A stretch of 64,000 bases of DNA from Primula veris (taxonomy: Eukaryota; Streptophyta; Magnoliopsida; Ericales; Primulaceae): assembly GCA_963682055.1 (NCBI GenBank), contig OY821747.1, positions 24,984,126 through 25,048,125 of the forward strand. The letters run 5' to 3'. The notes under the pieces were generated by a model. That model made no database searches. It was not told where the DNA came from and saw nothing but the letters and a program-made list of their open reading frames with translations. How positions within the stretch are numbered: position 1 is the first letter of the stretch; the number at the start of each line of letters is the position of its first letter. Of this stretch, positions 9,302 through 21,498 are shown piece after piece. Made by a program: the position numbers and the translations under genes.

Positions 9302-12300
9302 CGTTATCGGCACTTTGTTCACGGAGAATAGGATATACGCTCGCGGATATTGGAGATTTTTTTGTAAACGCACGGATATTGGGTATTTATAAACCTTGAG
9401 GTTTATCCGGGTTTTTAGGGTTTTGCTATATCGACCTTCATCAACATACCGTGCGTAAGGTACCGAATTCAAAACTTAATTTATTCCATATATGTGATCG
9501 CACGTATTATTTTATGGATAACTAAAACATGATAAATATCCCGTAGTATATAATCCATGTGTATTAGAGTTTGTTACTTATATGGATAACTATATATGAT
9601 CGTAACACACATATTGTTGATTATAAAATCATATTTGTTGATAAGATCATACAAAATAACCCAAACTGCATGTATTTGTTGAAAAAAAACTATGCGTGAT
9701 AGATTTTTCTTACGTATAGTGTACTGTAAAATTGTATTTTGTATAGTGTACTGTAAAATTGTATTTTCATACAAACAAAATCAGTAAAAAAACATATAAT
9801 GGGGTTGTAAATCGGAAATCATGTAATTGTAAAACATGTATTAATCGGTGTGATTAAATCTGTAACAAACTGAAAACCGTAGGACTGTTTTGTAATTCGC
9901 TGAAACTATTGACTGTGCATGTTAATTACTAAAGGACTAAATTGAAACTTGTGTGAAATTATGGACTAAAGCTGTAATAATGCTGTAAATAGATATATAG
10001 TTTGCTGAAATTACACGGATAGTCCCTGTATTATATTACATGTATAAAAACAGTATATATATGTTATAAAAGTCCATATTTGGTCTAAAATCCACCCACA
10101 TGCATATATATTTATTAAAAAGGCAAGTGAATAAAAAAAAATGCATGTTAATTGAATAAATTGATGTGTTTCCATATAAATTTAATTCATCCTACATGCA
10201 TGATTTAGTTACCATGTATAAAACTTACACATAAAAGCAATAGATTTGTATAATATTAATTTATATCTGGCTAGTGTAAAATTGGTAAATAAAATATATT
10301 ACTAACATGCATGATTTAGTTACCATGAATAAAAACCTACACATATAGCAGTATAATAATAATATATTGTGTTAGATATTGCTGGTGTAACTTTGTTAAA
10401 TACTAATATAAATTGATTACATTAATTTGGATTTCTTATTAGGATATATGTACTGCCATGTTAGTTAAACATGAAACAGGTACAATCTATGTAATTGATC
10501 ACTGTCATGTAATATTTATTTACTGCCATGTGTAAAATATGGTAATTTGCGAAATCATATATTTTCACATTTAAGTTGGAAAAATTATGAACCTTCCCCA
10601 AATAGGCACATCTATTTGGATACGATGTCTAGGAAAGATATAGGCGGAAGTCGATATCCTAATGAGGTCGGGTTTTAAGTGGCATTCGTGCCCTCCACCC
10701 TCACCGTCTTTACTGGTCGTTTTTCAAGTAGAGCTACCGAAAGGGGTTGACTAAATAATAATTTCCCCAAGTATGTTTATATAGTGTTTATATAGTGATG
10801 TATGTTTCGCCGAATTGGTGTTTCAGTATCGACCCGTCGTTCGATCAATGAGAACCGATTCACATGAGAAGCAAAACTAATGTTTTCGAACCTGTCGTTT
10901 CGAAAAAACGTTTGTACTTGTGCAAACCATAAACATATAAACCAGTCGTTTTATATGATAAATAATCCAGAACTCCCAACACATGTTGGATGCCATCTAT
11001 GATGAGAAAAAGCATAAAAACATACTTGCGAAATGACTGTTTAAACGTTGATTTTAATCCGTCACCACATGTTACTCACCCTGATGTGTGAAAATGTGAT
11101 GCCCAAAATTTTTTTTGGATGCCATCTTTGATGAGTAAAACACGAGTTTGTTGTTACCCTCGAGATGAATGCTAAGGCATTGATTTTATTCCGCCGCCAC
11201 ATTTGAGACGTGATGATGTCTATGGTGAACAAATGTCTGAAATTGACATATTGGAGCTATCCTTCACCAAAATACTAGCTTGGAAATTGTATTCCATAAG
11301 CAGTATCATGAATTTATATTCACCATGTTCCTTTATCGCCCATCTGTTATTGGATAAGAAAATTGCCCCGGTGAGTAGTTTTAATCCTATTGGGTCAATG
11401 GCGAATTGTTTGCCTGATATTAATGCTCTTCGTGTATATTTTTTTTCCACGAATCGAGAACCGAGACAAGTGTTATTTGTCTCGAACTGTCGCGATCCCG
11501 ATGAATCACCTAGCCAAGCGAGATTTTAAACAATCGTCAAAATCGAAAACCTGTGGCTCCAAGACAATAATTGAAAGGAATAATATAGCCCGTTGTCACA
11601 AAGCAAGAGATAATGCTCAATGAGGCAACTCTATGCTATAAAGACAAATGTCATGCACGGTTACTCCTTAAATAGTTCAAAACTATTACAAAGGTGAAAA
11701 AACCGATGCTAATGTGGTTAAAGCTAATTGAAAGGAAACTCTTGAGACCCCCGGTTTTGTGGTCAAATGAGTTTGAGACCTTTTTTTATTGATTTTGATA
11801 AATCATTGAGCCATTTTTTCGCTCATCTGGATTATGTTTTCCATTTGGATTATTATTTTTCCATTTGGACCATACTTTTGTATTGTGGTTTGCCTGTTTA
11901 CAAAATTTCTCGAAATAATTTAAAGTGTTTTGAGCAAATTCCTTTGACAAATGTGACCAAACTTTAAATTATGAAATTTTAGGCAATACTTGTGGGTAGT
12001 TGATTTTTTTGAAAATAGTGGGTAACAGTGTACCACATAATTTCACCAACTATTTGCCTAAAAGAGTACTCAGTGACAACGATTCTGGACATGTCGTTCC
12101 AAAAATCAAAATCTTTGGTAAAACCAAATTGATTTGTCAAATATGAGGTCTTATACTCATGTAGGTCCTGCCGTACCTTGTTGAGTTATAAAATATCGAG
12201 AAAACCAGTGTTATCTGGTAATAACTCATGAAAGAATTAAAATTTCTTTACATAGCCTCCATTCAATACGATCAAAAGCGTATTTTAGAGGAGTTGAAAT

Positions 12301-12600
12301 GTCTTTCAAGTGGTTTCTACCATAATTTTTAAAAGCATTTAAGCTTACCTTATCATTTCGCCTGTCGTCGAAATGATAAATGATTTAGATGCTAAGACAT
12401 GATTGTCTATACTATCATTCGCCTGTCGTCGATTGATAAGAGCATTTTGATATTGTGGCATTGACCGGATGAGATATTCCTGGGTCAAAAGACGATGCTT
12501 AATTTATAATCGCATCGTATTTGGATTCTCTCTGAGAATATATTTCTTGATTAATCCGAAATTCATGCCACTAATGCTCACTTTGAAAGACTAATATGTG
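9302..12600 (+). other. Leader and gag region of the decayed Copia, no readable gene
   Basis: No gag domain can be read with confidence. Two diverged copies of a ~110-bp segment (starting tgcatgatttagttaccatg near 10196 and 10308) stand in tandem. The rest is AT-rich to about 10.5 kb and then more even in composition, consistent with a long leader followed by ruined gag and protease. Confidence 0.4.
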
Positions 12601-15240
12601 TAAAGATCACGAAATGAACTCGTAGAATTCTTGTAAGGAATTGAAGGAGTTATTGTGAACTTATCCAACCATAAGACGGACCATAAATATAAATGGTTAT
12701 GGTTGATGCATCGACAATAAAGTCACATGATTATTGTTGTCCACAGAAATGCAGCATTTCCCAAACTTTTAGCCCTATCATTAAGTTGATGGCTCATGAT
12801 CCGGATTATCCTGAAAAGTCTAGTCGACTTGATAATTCCGAAGAGTAAAAATCGAAATTTTGATTTGAATTACTTGAGTTTGGAAATTGAAATTGAACAT
12901 TCTGTCAATTATGTTCAGACCCAAATGGACGAACGGAAAGTTTGATGATGCGGCTGCAAGTGATTGCACGTATTTCTTGGTATTGCACACCAAGATTTAT
13001 ATTTCCGTGTGGGGTTACGCTTTTTTTGCTGCATTGGTCCGTCATGAGGCCCATAGACACTCAAACATCATATGCGTACCAGCTGGTTACTGGTTATGAG
13101 CTAGAAGTCTCATATTAACGCGTGTTTAGATTGATTAATTAATATTTTGATTGAGCCACTATAGCGTTCAAAATATGGACCTCTGAAGAGGACATAAGTC
13201 GATTATGAATCCTCTGTCTATCATTTGATAGAGTAACCTTGATAAGCGATCTCTTTACCGCATGATATGCGAAAGTGACATCGCTAAGACTGTTCTCCCC
13301 ATCGTTAGGGGGAGATTTGCACGTTACCGTTGCTAAGGAACGACGTGAAGTAACGTGGCATAACCCACTCATTCTTAGCTTGATCCCCAAAACTGCACTT
13401 AGTGATAAGTAAGTGCATAGACTCCCTCAAGTCTAACTAAATGCCAAACGCATTTAATGACTTTATGAGATGTCACGAGATCATTTATACATGCTGCAAA
13501 ATGCTTGCAAGGATAGACGTCCCTGTCGGACGCTGTGTTCCTGTCGTAACACGTTGCTTTGGCCGAACCCGCCAAGCAAAGGACGCTGCCGTCGGCCGTC
13601 AGTCTGCCGTCCTTCCAAATATAAGAGAAAGTTGACCGGTTCTTAATTCATCAGCCCCAGAGGTGGTGAACTGAAACTCGTTTGTCGCACGAGATTATAA
13701 AGGATCAAGGAGATGTGTGATTTCCTCCTCATCCTAAGAATCTCCAAATATCTGTCGATTATGATATCTTAGACGATATTGAAGCAAAACGAGACTGTCA
13801 TTGATTACTTGTTCATATATTCGGTGACGACTGATAGTATGAGCAAATTATGACAGGGAACCATGTACCGTTGCCTGAAGTCAACGTAGAATAGACTGGA
13901 CTAATGAAAACTTGCAATCCAAGTAGACTCCTTAGCGAAAGTGTGTCCGGACCTGTAGCTTCAACACCACCAATGTTAAACGAGTTCGTTTATTTGGTTA
14001 TTCGTAAGGAAGAGTGATGAGAATAATGAGATTGTAGAATGCTCGCCTAGTAGCGCAAGACTTCTCTCACACCTTGGAATTGATTACGAGATGGTTTATT
14101 TCCTCGTAATAGATGTTATAACGGTCCTCTACTTTATCAGTTTAGTAGTTTCTGAAAAACTGATTATGCAGCATGTGATTGTGGTCACGATCTTATCTCT
14201 GTGGGGATTTAGACTAGAGATGTGGATGAAGATCCCTGTGTGACTTCATAATGCTTGAATCAAGTAGTTCCTGACCACGGAACACGATCTCAATTAAATG
14301 AGACGTTCATTATATGGATTAATATAATCTGAGCGGATATGGTATACCCGCCTAAGTGAGTACTTGATTAGCTTGGGATACTTGAACAAGTATTATGCCC
14401 TTGCGTGTTTTATTACGCGATCCATTTTTGGATTTGCTTTCGAGATGAAGGATCTTGGGAAGACACGGTAGTGACTCGGCCTGATGATCGAGTCCCGTAA
14501 AGATTGAATCTAAGTCCATGATTTAGACTATACCCAGAAGGTGTTATGACGTTTTTAGTCATCATGACGCTAAGTCGTCAAATTCTCCCATGATCGTTCG
14601 ATCACTAGACATTGATATAGACCCAGTCCGTCCCTGATGAGACGATGAAGAGATATTGAACCATGATGTTCATATCTAAGTACAATAAGCGCATCATTGT
14701 ACTTGGTCTAATGTGCTAGGACGAACATCTCGTCTGCTGTGAATGATATAGCTCGACACAGCATCGCGCTAACACGCTGCCATCGAAATGACACTAAAGA
14801 CACATTCCCTTACCTTATGGTAATTTTGGAAGTGGGCTAGTTTATCCCATTTGCGTCATCGAGTGTACCAACCCCCTTCGGTACTTGAATTAACGCAACC
14901 CTTTTTCGGTTATACCGATGCCGGTTCCTTATCAGACCCGCATAAGGGATATTCCTAACATGGTCTGTCTTTACCATTAGGAATAAGGCAATATCTTAGA
15001 GGTCTTGGAATGACTCCAAACGAATCACTCTGATCTACTCGTGCTCTATGAGACGACTAGAGAGTGTATATGGCTTCGAGCTCGTATTAGCCATATTTGA
15101 ATTACTTATGCTTTGTCTCACGATCCAGATAAAACACTTGTATTATTTGAGGACAACTTGTTGTTATCGATCAAGAGAGACATGACTAGATTATGCTATT
15201 TAGCATTTCTTGCCGAAATGAATCTTCACATATGAAGTTT
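12600..15240 (+). pseudogene. Copia pol remnant: integrase, reverse transcriptase, RNase H
   Basis: Polyprotein fragments appear in shifting frames. The integrase C-part is near 12900-13110 (WGYAFFAALVR, QLVTGYEL). Reverse transcriptase motifs are near 14040-14240 (ARLVAQDFSH; a relic of YSPVMDVITFRYLISL read as LVIDVITVLYFISLV; MKIP). RNase H is near 14920-15160 (YTDAGSLSDPHK, then a relic of NHSEIIALYEAxREC read as NHSDLLVLYETTREC). The order INT-RT-RH is diagnostic for Copia. Frameshifts and stops are frequent, so it cannot make a polyprotein. Confidence 0.7.
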
Positions 15241-15496
15241 AAGAGCATCTAGTTGAATGCTCGTTCTATTCCACTTTAGATTTTCTTGTATCCAACCGTG
15301 TGTAAGTAAATGAAGCATCCAGTCGAATGCTCGTACTCTTTATTGAAATATGAAATCCTTACACCCAGTCGTGTGCAAGTGAGGGGAAGCATCCAGGTGA
15401 ATGCTTATTGCACTAATTACTACTTAGTCGAAATCCTCGCACCCTGTCGTGTGCAAGTGAGGGGGAGCATCCAGTCGCATGCTCGTGTACTCTTTT
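15230..15496 (+). repeat. ~76-bp tandem repeat between pol and the 3' LTR
   Basis: About 3.5 diverged units, each with gcatccagtcgaatgctcg and cgtgtgcaagtgaggg. After it (15490-15800) come three diverged copies of a second motif with ccactgggttt and ggcaaggtttt. Confidence 0.75.
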
Positions 15497-15991
15497 TGTC
15501 CTTAGACCAAGGTTTTTTTCCACTGGGTTTTCCTTGGCAAGGTTTTTAGCGAGACACGTTCCCATCATATCTCACTTTAGATTGCCGAAATTAGGGGGAG
15601 TATCCTGTTGTATCCTTCTTACCACTGTGTACTCTTTTGTCCTTCGACTAGAGGTTTTTCCCACTGGGTTTACTCTAGCAATGTTTTGATGAGGCACCTG
15701 TTTTGTGGTTGATCCCCTACTACTACCACCGTTGCACTCTTTTTCCTTCGATCAGAGATTTTCCCATTGGGTTTGCTCTGGCAAGGTTTTGATAAGGCGA
15801 ATTGTTTTGTGGTTAGTTACTTACATGATATTTCGGCCTATATCATTCGGCTACACAGTTTCTCCTAGGTACCGGTTTTGTCCCACACTGGCTTTTTCGG
15901 CCCTAAGGTTTTTATGTGTTTAGCACTGCGAATAAACTCGACTCAGATCGACTGTATGGAGATGAAGAATTCAAGACGTCCAAAGGGGGAG

Positions 15992-16195
15992 TGTTGTAGG
16001 ATATTATTGAACTCTTGGACTTGTATTTTATGGGCCCAAGTGGGCTTGTAACCCTACCCCTCTATCGATATAAAGAGGGTTAGGGGTCTTGTATTTCACA
16101 TTCATTCATATACATTCTGACTAATAAAGACATATTGTTCCCTCTCTCTATGTCTCCTATATAATATATATACTGAGCTAATAAGACTCACAACA
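15992..16195 (+). repeat. 3' LTR of the decayed Copia
   Basis: Matches the 5' LTR nearly base for base with scattered substitutions, although the coding region is heavily decayed. It is preceded by the polypurine tract aaagggggag (15982-15991). Confidence 0.85.
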
Positions 16196-16535
16196 ATTAT
16201 ATATTTTTTTTGTAAATTTTTAAAAAATTTATGATTTTTTTCATTTTTTATGATTTTTTCATTTTTTCATTTTTTATAATTCTTTTTATTTTTTGTGATT
16301 TTTGTGATTTTTTATATTTTTTTATAATTTTTTTTTGTGATTTTTAAATATTTTTTTGTGATTTTTTTGTGTTTTTTTATTTTTTGTAATTTAAAATTAT
16401 TTTTTTGGGTTGTAGAGAGCTAAAATATATCTATTATATTTTGGTTTGTATGACTCTTTAATAAATAAACTAAATAATTAAAAAGTAGTAACTATGAGTA
16501 ATGTGAACTTATCAAAATATTTAGGAGTAATATAA
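16196..16535. other. T-rich low-complexity flank, no gene
   Basis: T-rich sequence (tttttatgattttttcatt...) complementary in character to 7800-8000. The terminal segment at 16500-16520 (gtaatgtgaact) read in reverse resembles ttcacattagatagc at 7737, so the two may be TIRs of one element. Nothing coding seen. Confidence 0.35.
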
Positions 16536-16839
16536 GTTGATATGAGATTTTTATAGGGAATTCCCCCTATTTATTATTTAATAGGATGCAAACCTAAAAT
16601 CGAAAACTACTTTCGACGGCCCAACTTATTCGTGTGAGGATTCTCATAAAAGAGAAAATTACATATTCATGATTTATCACTATAAAATAATGTCAGATCG
16701 TAGACGAAAATAGTGACATATTTTGCTTCCCAACATTCTAATCGTAGACGGCATGACGAGGGAATTTTGTTTTATTTACAGATTTAGTCATTTAGTAACA
16801 GATTTGACCGTACACAATTGATACGTTTTTTTTGTAGTG
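16536..16839 (-). mobile_element. CACTA-type transposon end (relic)
   Basis: On the minus strand the segment starts CACTACAAAAAAAACGTA at 16839, the hallmark terminal sequence of plant CACTA (En/Spm) elements. A related end lies in intron 2 of the PI-PLC-X gene (24084). No partner end or coding region is visible nearby. Confidence 0.5.
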
Positions 16840-18393
16840 TATAGTTGTCTAATGACCAAAATAAAGTAAGATATAGTTGTTTTGTAATTATATTGATTGA
16901 ATGGGGGAAAGAGATCAATTGATCTTATGCTTTAAATTATTTCATTTGTCACCTCAATTTTATTTTATTTTAACAAGTTATCCTTTCACTGTGAAGAGCG
17001 AGAGGTGATCGTTGCTCTATTAAACCAGCCTCACGCATTTCCCCCCTCTCTAAGGACCATATGACCCGAACCTTCATTCGGACCACATAGCCCAACTCTT
17101 GACTTGGAATGGGCAAGCCATAAATAGCAATCCAATGGACCTGTTTCATAATTCAAGTCATTGTTCAAACCAACATAATGCCCCTGCTCTGGTTACAAGT
17201 TGAAGCTATCCAACTCGGCACCTCAAATTTTTGTTTCACTATATAGCTAGTAATGGAATTTTTAGCATTGTGTGTTTTGACGTTTTTCTTGTTTTTTCAG
17301 TTTTTTTTTTCAATTTCTTGTTGGTATACTAGTGAATGAGAAGATTAGTTGTTGACATTGGAGAATATAATGCTTAAATGTTCATTTTTTCTAGGATTTT
17401 TTTTGAGGAAGTGAAGCGTATTAGTAAGAAACAAGCGCTTATTATTGGAGTCTCTGGTAGCACAAAGCCACAAACATACTATTGCTAGTCCCACTTTTAT
17501 TATGATGGCTGGTCATTATTAAATTGAAATACAGATTATAATTTAGATACTAAATAAGATAGAAATAGTTCAGTGTGCTATGCAATTGTTTGTGTTGAGC
17601 TTTTCAGGGCCTCATCCGATGAACAAGTCGCCGTAAAACAGATTTTTTGTCATCCTTTCTTATATGCTTCCGTTCAAATCTATCATTTTTGTAAGGAAAA
17701 ATTAACAAAATATACTACCCTTAAACTAAATTATCAAGAACATACCTAATACGTTTAAATTATCAAAAACATACCTTTTAACTGACGTGTACAATTTATG
17801 GGTTAAAATCTATCTGCTATCTCTTCTCTCGTTACTCTCTCTATGTCCACCCACAAACTTGGAACCCAGTGTTTTCAGATTAATTGTAAGCTTACAATTT
17901 AGGTTTGAGCTCAATCATACACTTAGAATCTTGTTTTTTTTAGATCAATCGCAAATCGTAATTAAGGTTTTTGGCTTAATCAATTGCGAATTAGTCATGA
18001 TATCGTCGAATTGCGTTTTTCTTGTGCATTGCGATTGTTGTTTTACTTTTTCATTATTGCAAGTACATGTAAAGTTATTTCATATTTTATTTTATTTTAT
18101 TTTGATTTTTAGTTTCTTTTTATTGTCCAGTACAGAATTAGGTTCTTTCATAATAGAATAGGTTTTGTACTGAGATTAAATTGAATCATTGAGATAAGAA
18201 TTAGTCTTTTGTAGTCAAATTTCTGATGGAATTGAGTTTAGTTTGAGTAGTTTAGTAATTGTTAGGATTTCGGTGTTAAAGGAACTTTTTACAATTAATT
18301 GTAATTTCTTAAACGTGTCACAATTTTACGGTTTTCATTCACTTTTTTATATTCATTTTGTTATGTAATTGAGGTGTAATTATTAATTAGTTT
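16840..18393. other. Non-coding stretch, no gene recognised
   Basis: No exon, domain or intact element seen. 17695-17785 (aaactaaattatcaagaacatac...) matches in reverse sequence near 57740-57830 and 61345-61400, so it is the end of a dispersed repeat. A 124-codon open frame at 17787-18161 is hydrophobic and low-complexity and is not supported as a gene. Confidence 0.4.
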
Positions 18394-19045
18394 TGTAACG
18401 ATCCAGATTTCCGTAGAGAAATACCGTGATAAAGAAATTGAGATCTATCCCACATCGCATAGACATGTGAGTACGTATATGATATATAATAATCTGGGAG
18501 TATTATCATTCTTATCACCAAGACTTTTTAAATCTGTGCGGTCAAAGAAGCGATGACGAAATTGGACCAAAGCGGACAATAATTGTGGTAGGAAGCTGAT
18601 GGTGACGGTTCGGTCGGAGGACCGGGTCGCTACAATTGCAATTTCCATAGGAAAATGCCATGGTAAAGAGATTGAGAGCTATGCCACATCGCCTAGATAT
18701 GTGAATACTTATATGGTATATAATAAGCTAGGAGTAACCTCGATCTTATCACCAAATTCTTTTAAATCCGTGCGGCCCAAGAAGAAATGACGAAATTGGA
18801 TCAAAACGGACAAGATTGGTGGTAAGAAGCCGATTGTGACGGATCGGTCGGAGGATCGGGCCGTTACAATTGGTATCAGAGCCGCTATCTAGCCGATATC
18901 GGGACTAGCACGAGTGAGTGAACTCCGAAAGGACGGCGTGCCCGACGAGGACGGCGTGCCTGAAGAGGGGGAAGAATGTAACGATCCGGATTTTCGTAAA
19001 AAAATACCGTGATAAAGAGATTGAGAGCTATCCACATTGCATATA
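18394..19045 (+). mobile_element. TRIM-like mini LTR retroelement with an extra tandem LTR
   Basis: LTR copy A (18394-18633) and copy B (about 18634-18868) stand in tandem, both ending in cggtcggag...gctaca/gttaca. Copy B is followed by the initiator-Met primer site TGGTATCAGAGC (18871-18882), a 108-bp internal region, and a polypurine tract (gaagagggggaaga). A third LTR starts at 18977 (tgtaacgatccgg) and is cut off at about 19045. LTRs of ~235 bp and an internal region of ~108 bp without coding capacity fit a TRIM. Confidence 0.7.
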
Positions 19046-19582
19046 TTATAATCATAAAGGCACTTTTGCTACTTCGTTAAGGATGTGTTTTGCTTCATGG
19101 TTCACTTTTTTAATCGCGAAGTAATCCGACACTCCGCAATTAAGAAAGTAAAATGATTCACAGTTAAGGAAGTGACTTTTTCTCAGCTAAGAATTCGAAG
19201 TTGAACTTTTTGGCTATAAAGAAAGTTATCTCTTAACTTCCTACTAGTAAAGTTTGCTTTGTGCCTAAGTCGTTTGTGTCTATAAATAGATGATTTCGGT
19301 AATCAACCTGAGCATTCCATCCTTGAGCGAGGAAATAGAGAAAACGAGTCTTAGAGAGAGAACAATAGGATTTCTCCTATATGCATTTTCCTTTGTCACA
19401 AAGTGTGTTTTCTCCTTTAATAAGAGAGAGTGAAATAGTCTTTTACTCTCCTTATTTTTGAGAGAAGATTGTTGTACTACTTTGATATTAGCCTTCTACA
19501 AATTGCGCAAATCGTGTCTTTAGTTCATTTTCGTTTTATGGTTTCTACTTTGGTTGGCTGTTCTTACCACAACGCTTTAACA
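19046..19582 (+). repeat. LTR of a Copia element, left end unclear
   Basis: The sequence ends in ...cgctttaaca directly before the initiator-Met primer site TGGTATCAGAGC (19584-19595). It has TATA-like tataaatag near 19281 and CT-rich leader features of a retroelement R/U5 region. The left end is not distinct because it cuts into the TRIM-like LTR. Confidence 0.55.
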
Positions 19583-19648
19583 GTGGTATCAGAGCGAGGT
19601 TTTTTTTCTTCGGTTACTACAAGCTAGTGGTAAAGGGCTACCTTAACA

Positions 19649-20060
19649 GTGGCAACCAAGTACGAAATCGAAAAATTTAACGGCAATAACTTCTCGAAAA
19701 TGAGGATAAAAGCTAGTTTGAGAAAAGATAACTGTTTGACGGCAATTGGAGATAGGCTGGCTGGCAAGTGGAATGATATAGATGGAAATGCTATTGCAAA
19801 TTTGCACCTAGCATTAGCTGACGGAGTACTCTCGAGTGTAGCAGAGAAGAAGACTGCAAAAGAGATATAGGATACACTTACAAAATTGTACGAGACCAAA
19901 TCACTACGCAACAAAATCTGCTTGAAGAGAAAGCTTTACACCCTTCGGATGATGGAGTAAACTACAGTGACGAACCATATCAATACCTTGAACACTTTAT
20001 TTTCACAACTAACAAGCCATATCAAACTCAAAGAACACAAAGTAGGAATGGACATTTTTT
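19649..20060 (+). pseudogene. Copia gag N-terminal fragment
   Basis: The frame KYEIEKFNGNNFSKMRIKAS is the typical start of Tnt1-like Copia gag (x-KF-x-G-x-NF-x-x-W). The expected ATG reads GTG (19649), and a TAG at 19868 replaces what is usually Trp. After it the reading continues with loss of frame (KLYETKSLRNKICLKRKLY, then NHINTLNTLFSQL) to about 20060, where homology ends. No pol follows, so this is a truncated copy with a 5' LTR and part of gag. Confidence 0.7.
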
Positions 20061-20099
20061 AAAGAAATTACAGTAAATAATAATTTTGAGGATTAATGA

Positions 20100-20700
20100 T
20101 TTAATGGAAGAACAAACGGTGAATCTGTTCCTTAATCAATAAGAAACAAAGAGAAGGATTTTGAAAGGGTAATTCATCAAAAGAAATGGGATAAGTCAAA
20201 TAAATAACAGGAAGATCAGGTTTCTAAAGCAGTAATCTAATAAAAAAAAACTGATAATGCAAAAAAATATGTCCCTTAATCTTTCGAGGACTTCATCAAA
20301 ATAAAATAGGTTACCCCTGAGTGTCTCCATCTAATTAAAATTTTGTAATAAATCTGGATTATTTCAGCTAGAAACCAAAATGAAAAAACTCATCTTATAT
20401 CACAAGCACAACTTATAATTAAGAAAAACTCAACTTTTCCCAGGACGAACTTTTAATAAATAAAAAAAAACTCAACTTTTTCACATGCACAACTTATAAT
20501 TATATATGAAAAACTCAAGTTTTCACAGGCACAACTTTTAATTAAGACATAGCAGGAGAACTTCAAGCACCACACCTACGGAAGAGTCTTCATCAAGCTA
20601 CTGCACGTTTAATATAGTACCAGGCAGAGCCCCGAATCCTTCTTTGAATGGATCTATCAAGTAGTCATTGTTATATTACCCAGTAAAGGATGTCAAAAAA
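20100..20700. repeat. Partial copy of blocks also present at 44.5-45.1 kb and 27.95-28.06 kb
   Basis: 20110-20350 matches 44470-44740 (for example gaagatcaggtttct and ctttcgaggacttc). 20395-20560 carries the motif cacaacttataatta repeated as at 44820-45080. 20595-20700 matches 27955-28060 (agccccgaatccttctttga). Order differs from the main locus, suggesting a tandem or rearranged duplicate of the SPT5-like gene region. No open exon in this copy: its counterpart of the 28-kb exon has a stop. Confidence 0.6.
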
Positions 20701-21354
20701 CTATCAGCTTTTAATGGTCGTAAATTTCTTAGTGATTATAAGAAACTTTAGATGATGTCTCTACTCGTTTTTCGATGACTATTTTTTCCTCTTTCTCATC
20801 TTTCTGTCTATTTACTGAGATCTGTTACTTCTAACGAAGACTTTTGCTAACTTTGGACTGGTTCGGTTGGGAATTAATTTTTAAGCGAGTGAGTCGATTT
20901 TTGAAGTCCATGAAATCTATGTTCATCTAGCTTTGCCCCTTGAGCAATTTCAAGCCAAAAATCCACACGAACTAGTCTTTAAGCTGAGAAACCAAAATGT
21001 AATTCAACTTCTAAGAAAATTATTACAAAAATTAAGCATGTACACAAAGGCAAAACCGGGAAGTATGAGTAAAAAATATGTGCAGGTTGCCGAATCATTA
21101 CTTTCAACAAAATATAGTAGTTGCATGCATTTTTTCTTTTTAGTCTTATAGGGTTGTCATAGCCTCTGATAGTCACTATGTAGCTCTTCTGCTCGTATAC
21201 GACCACACCAAACAATGTTTTGGAATGGATTGTTGCCATAGTTTTCATTTCATGAAGCGGAAAGGTCTCAGTCCCAAGAAATTCAAAAAAGTAACAATTA
21301 TTTTAAGCCAATCCGCCAAGTGTAATCCAACTTTTCTGAAAATGAATTAAAAAA
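20701..21354. other. Non-coding stretch, nothing recognised
   Basis: No domain, splice pattern or repeat structure that I can name. Open frames here are short and lack similarity to anything I know. Confidence 0.4.
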
Positions 21355-21498
21355 TTTGTTAATATACATAGATTTAGTTAGTTAGTTTAGTATAAATACC
21401 CACTTGGGTTTATTGTAAAAGTTGGTTGATCATACTAATACAATAAACCCAAGTGTTTATACTAAACTAATTAACTAAATCTATGTATATTAACAAAA
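21355..21498. repeat. Foldback element / MITE with ~62-bp near-perfect arms
   Basis: The left arm (tttgttaatatacatagat...) and right arm (...atctatgtatattaacaaa) are reverse complements over roughly 62 bp, around a loop of ~20 bp (agttggttgatcatactaat). A transcript would fold into a long hairpin. It lies about 1.1 kb upstream of the PI-PLC-X gene. Confidence 0.85.

Larger units (their letters stand above)
9096..16195 (+). mobile_element. Decayed Ty1-Copia LTR retrotransposon, 7.1 kb
   Basis: LTRs of 206 and 204 bp (TGTTGTAGG...CTCACAACA) bound the element. The polypurine tract is aaagggggag just before the 3' LTR. Flanking 5-mers are aatat and attat, so the target duplication is imperfect. 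Domain order is integrase, reverse transcriptase, RNase H, which makes it Copia. All coding regions are broken by stops and indels. A relative in minus orientation begins at the right edge of the window. Confidence 0.85.

Noticed and set aside
9302..9320. Initiator-Met primer-binding site for the decayed Copia
   Set aside because: The sequence after the LTR (cgttatcggcac) does not match TGGTATCAGAGC, so a different primer or a mutated site is more likely.
17787..18161. 124-codon plus-strand frame
   Set aside because: Leu/Phe-rich low-complexity reading of T-rich DNA; no recognisable domain, splice pattern or neighbour context.
18394..19045. Cassandra-type TRIM
   Set aside because: No 5S rRNA-like internal promoter sequence seen in the LTR.
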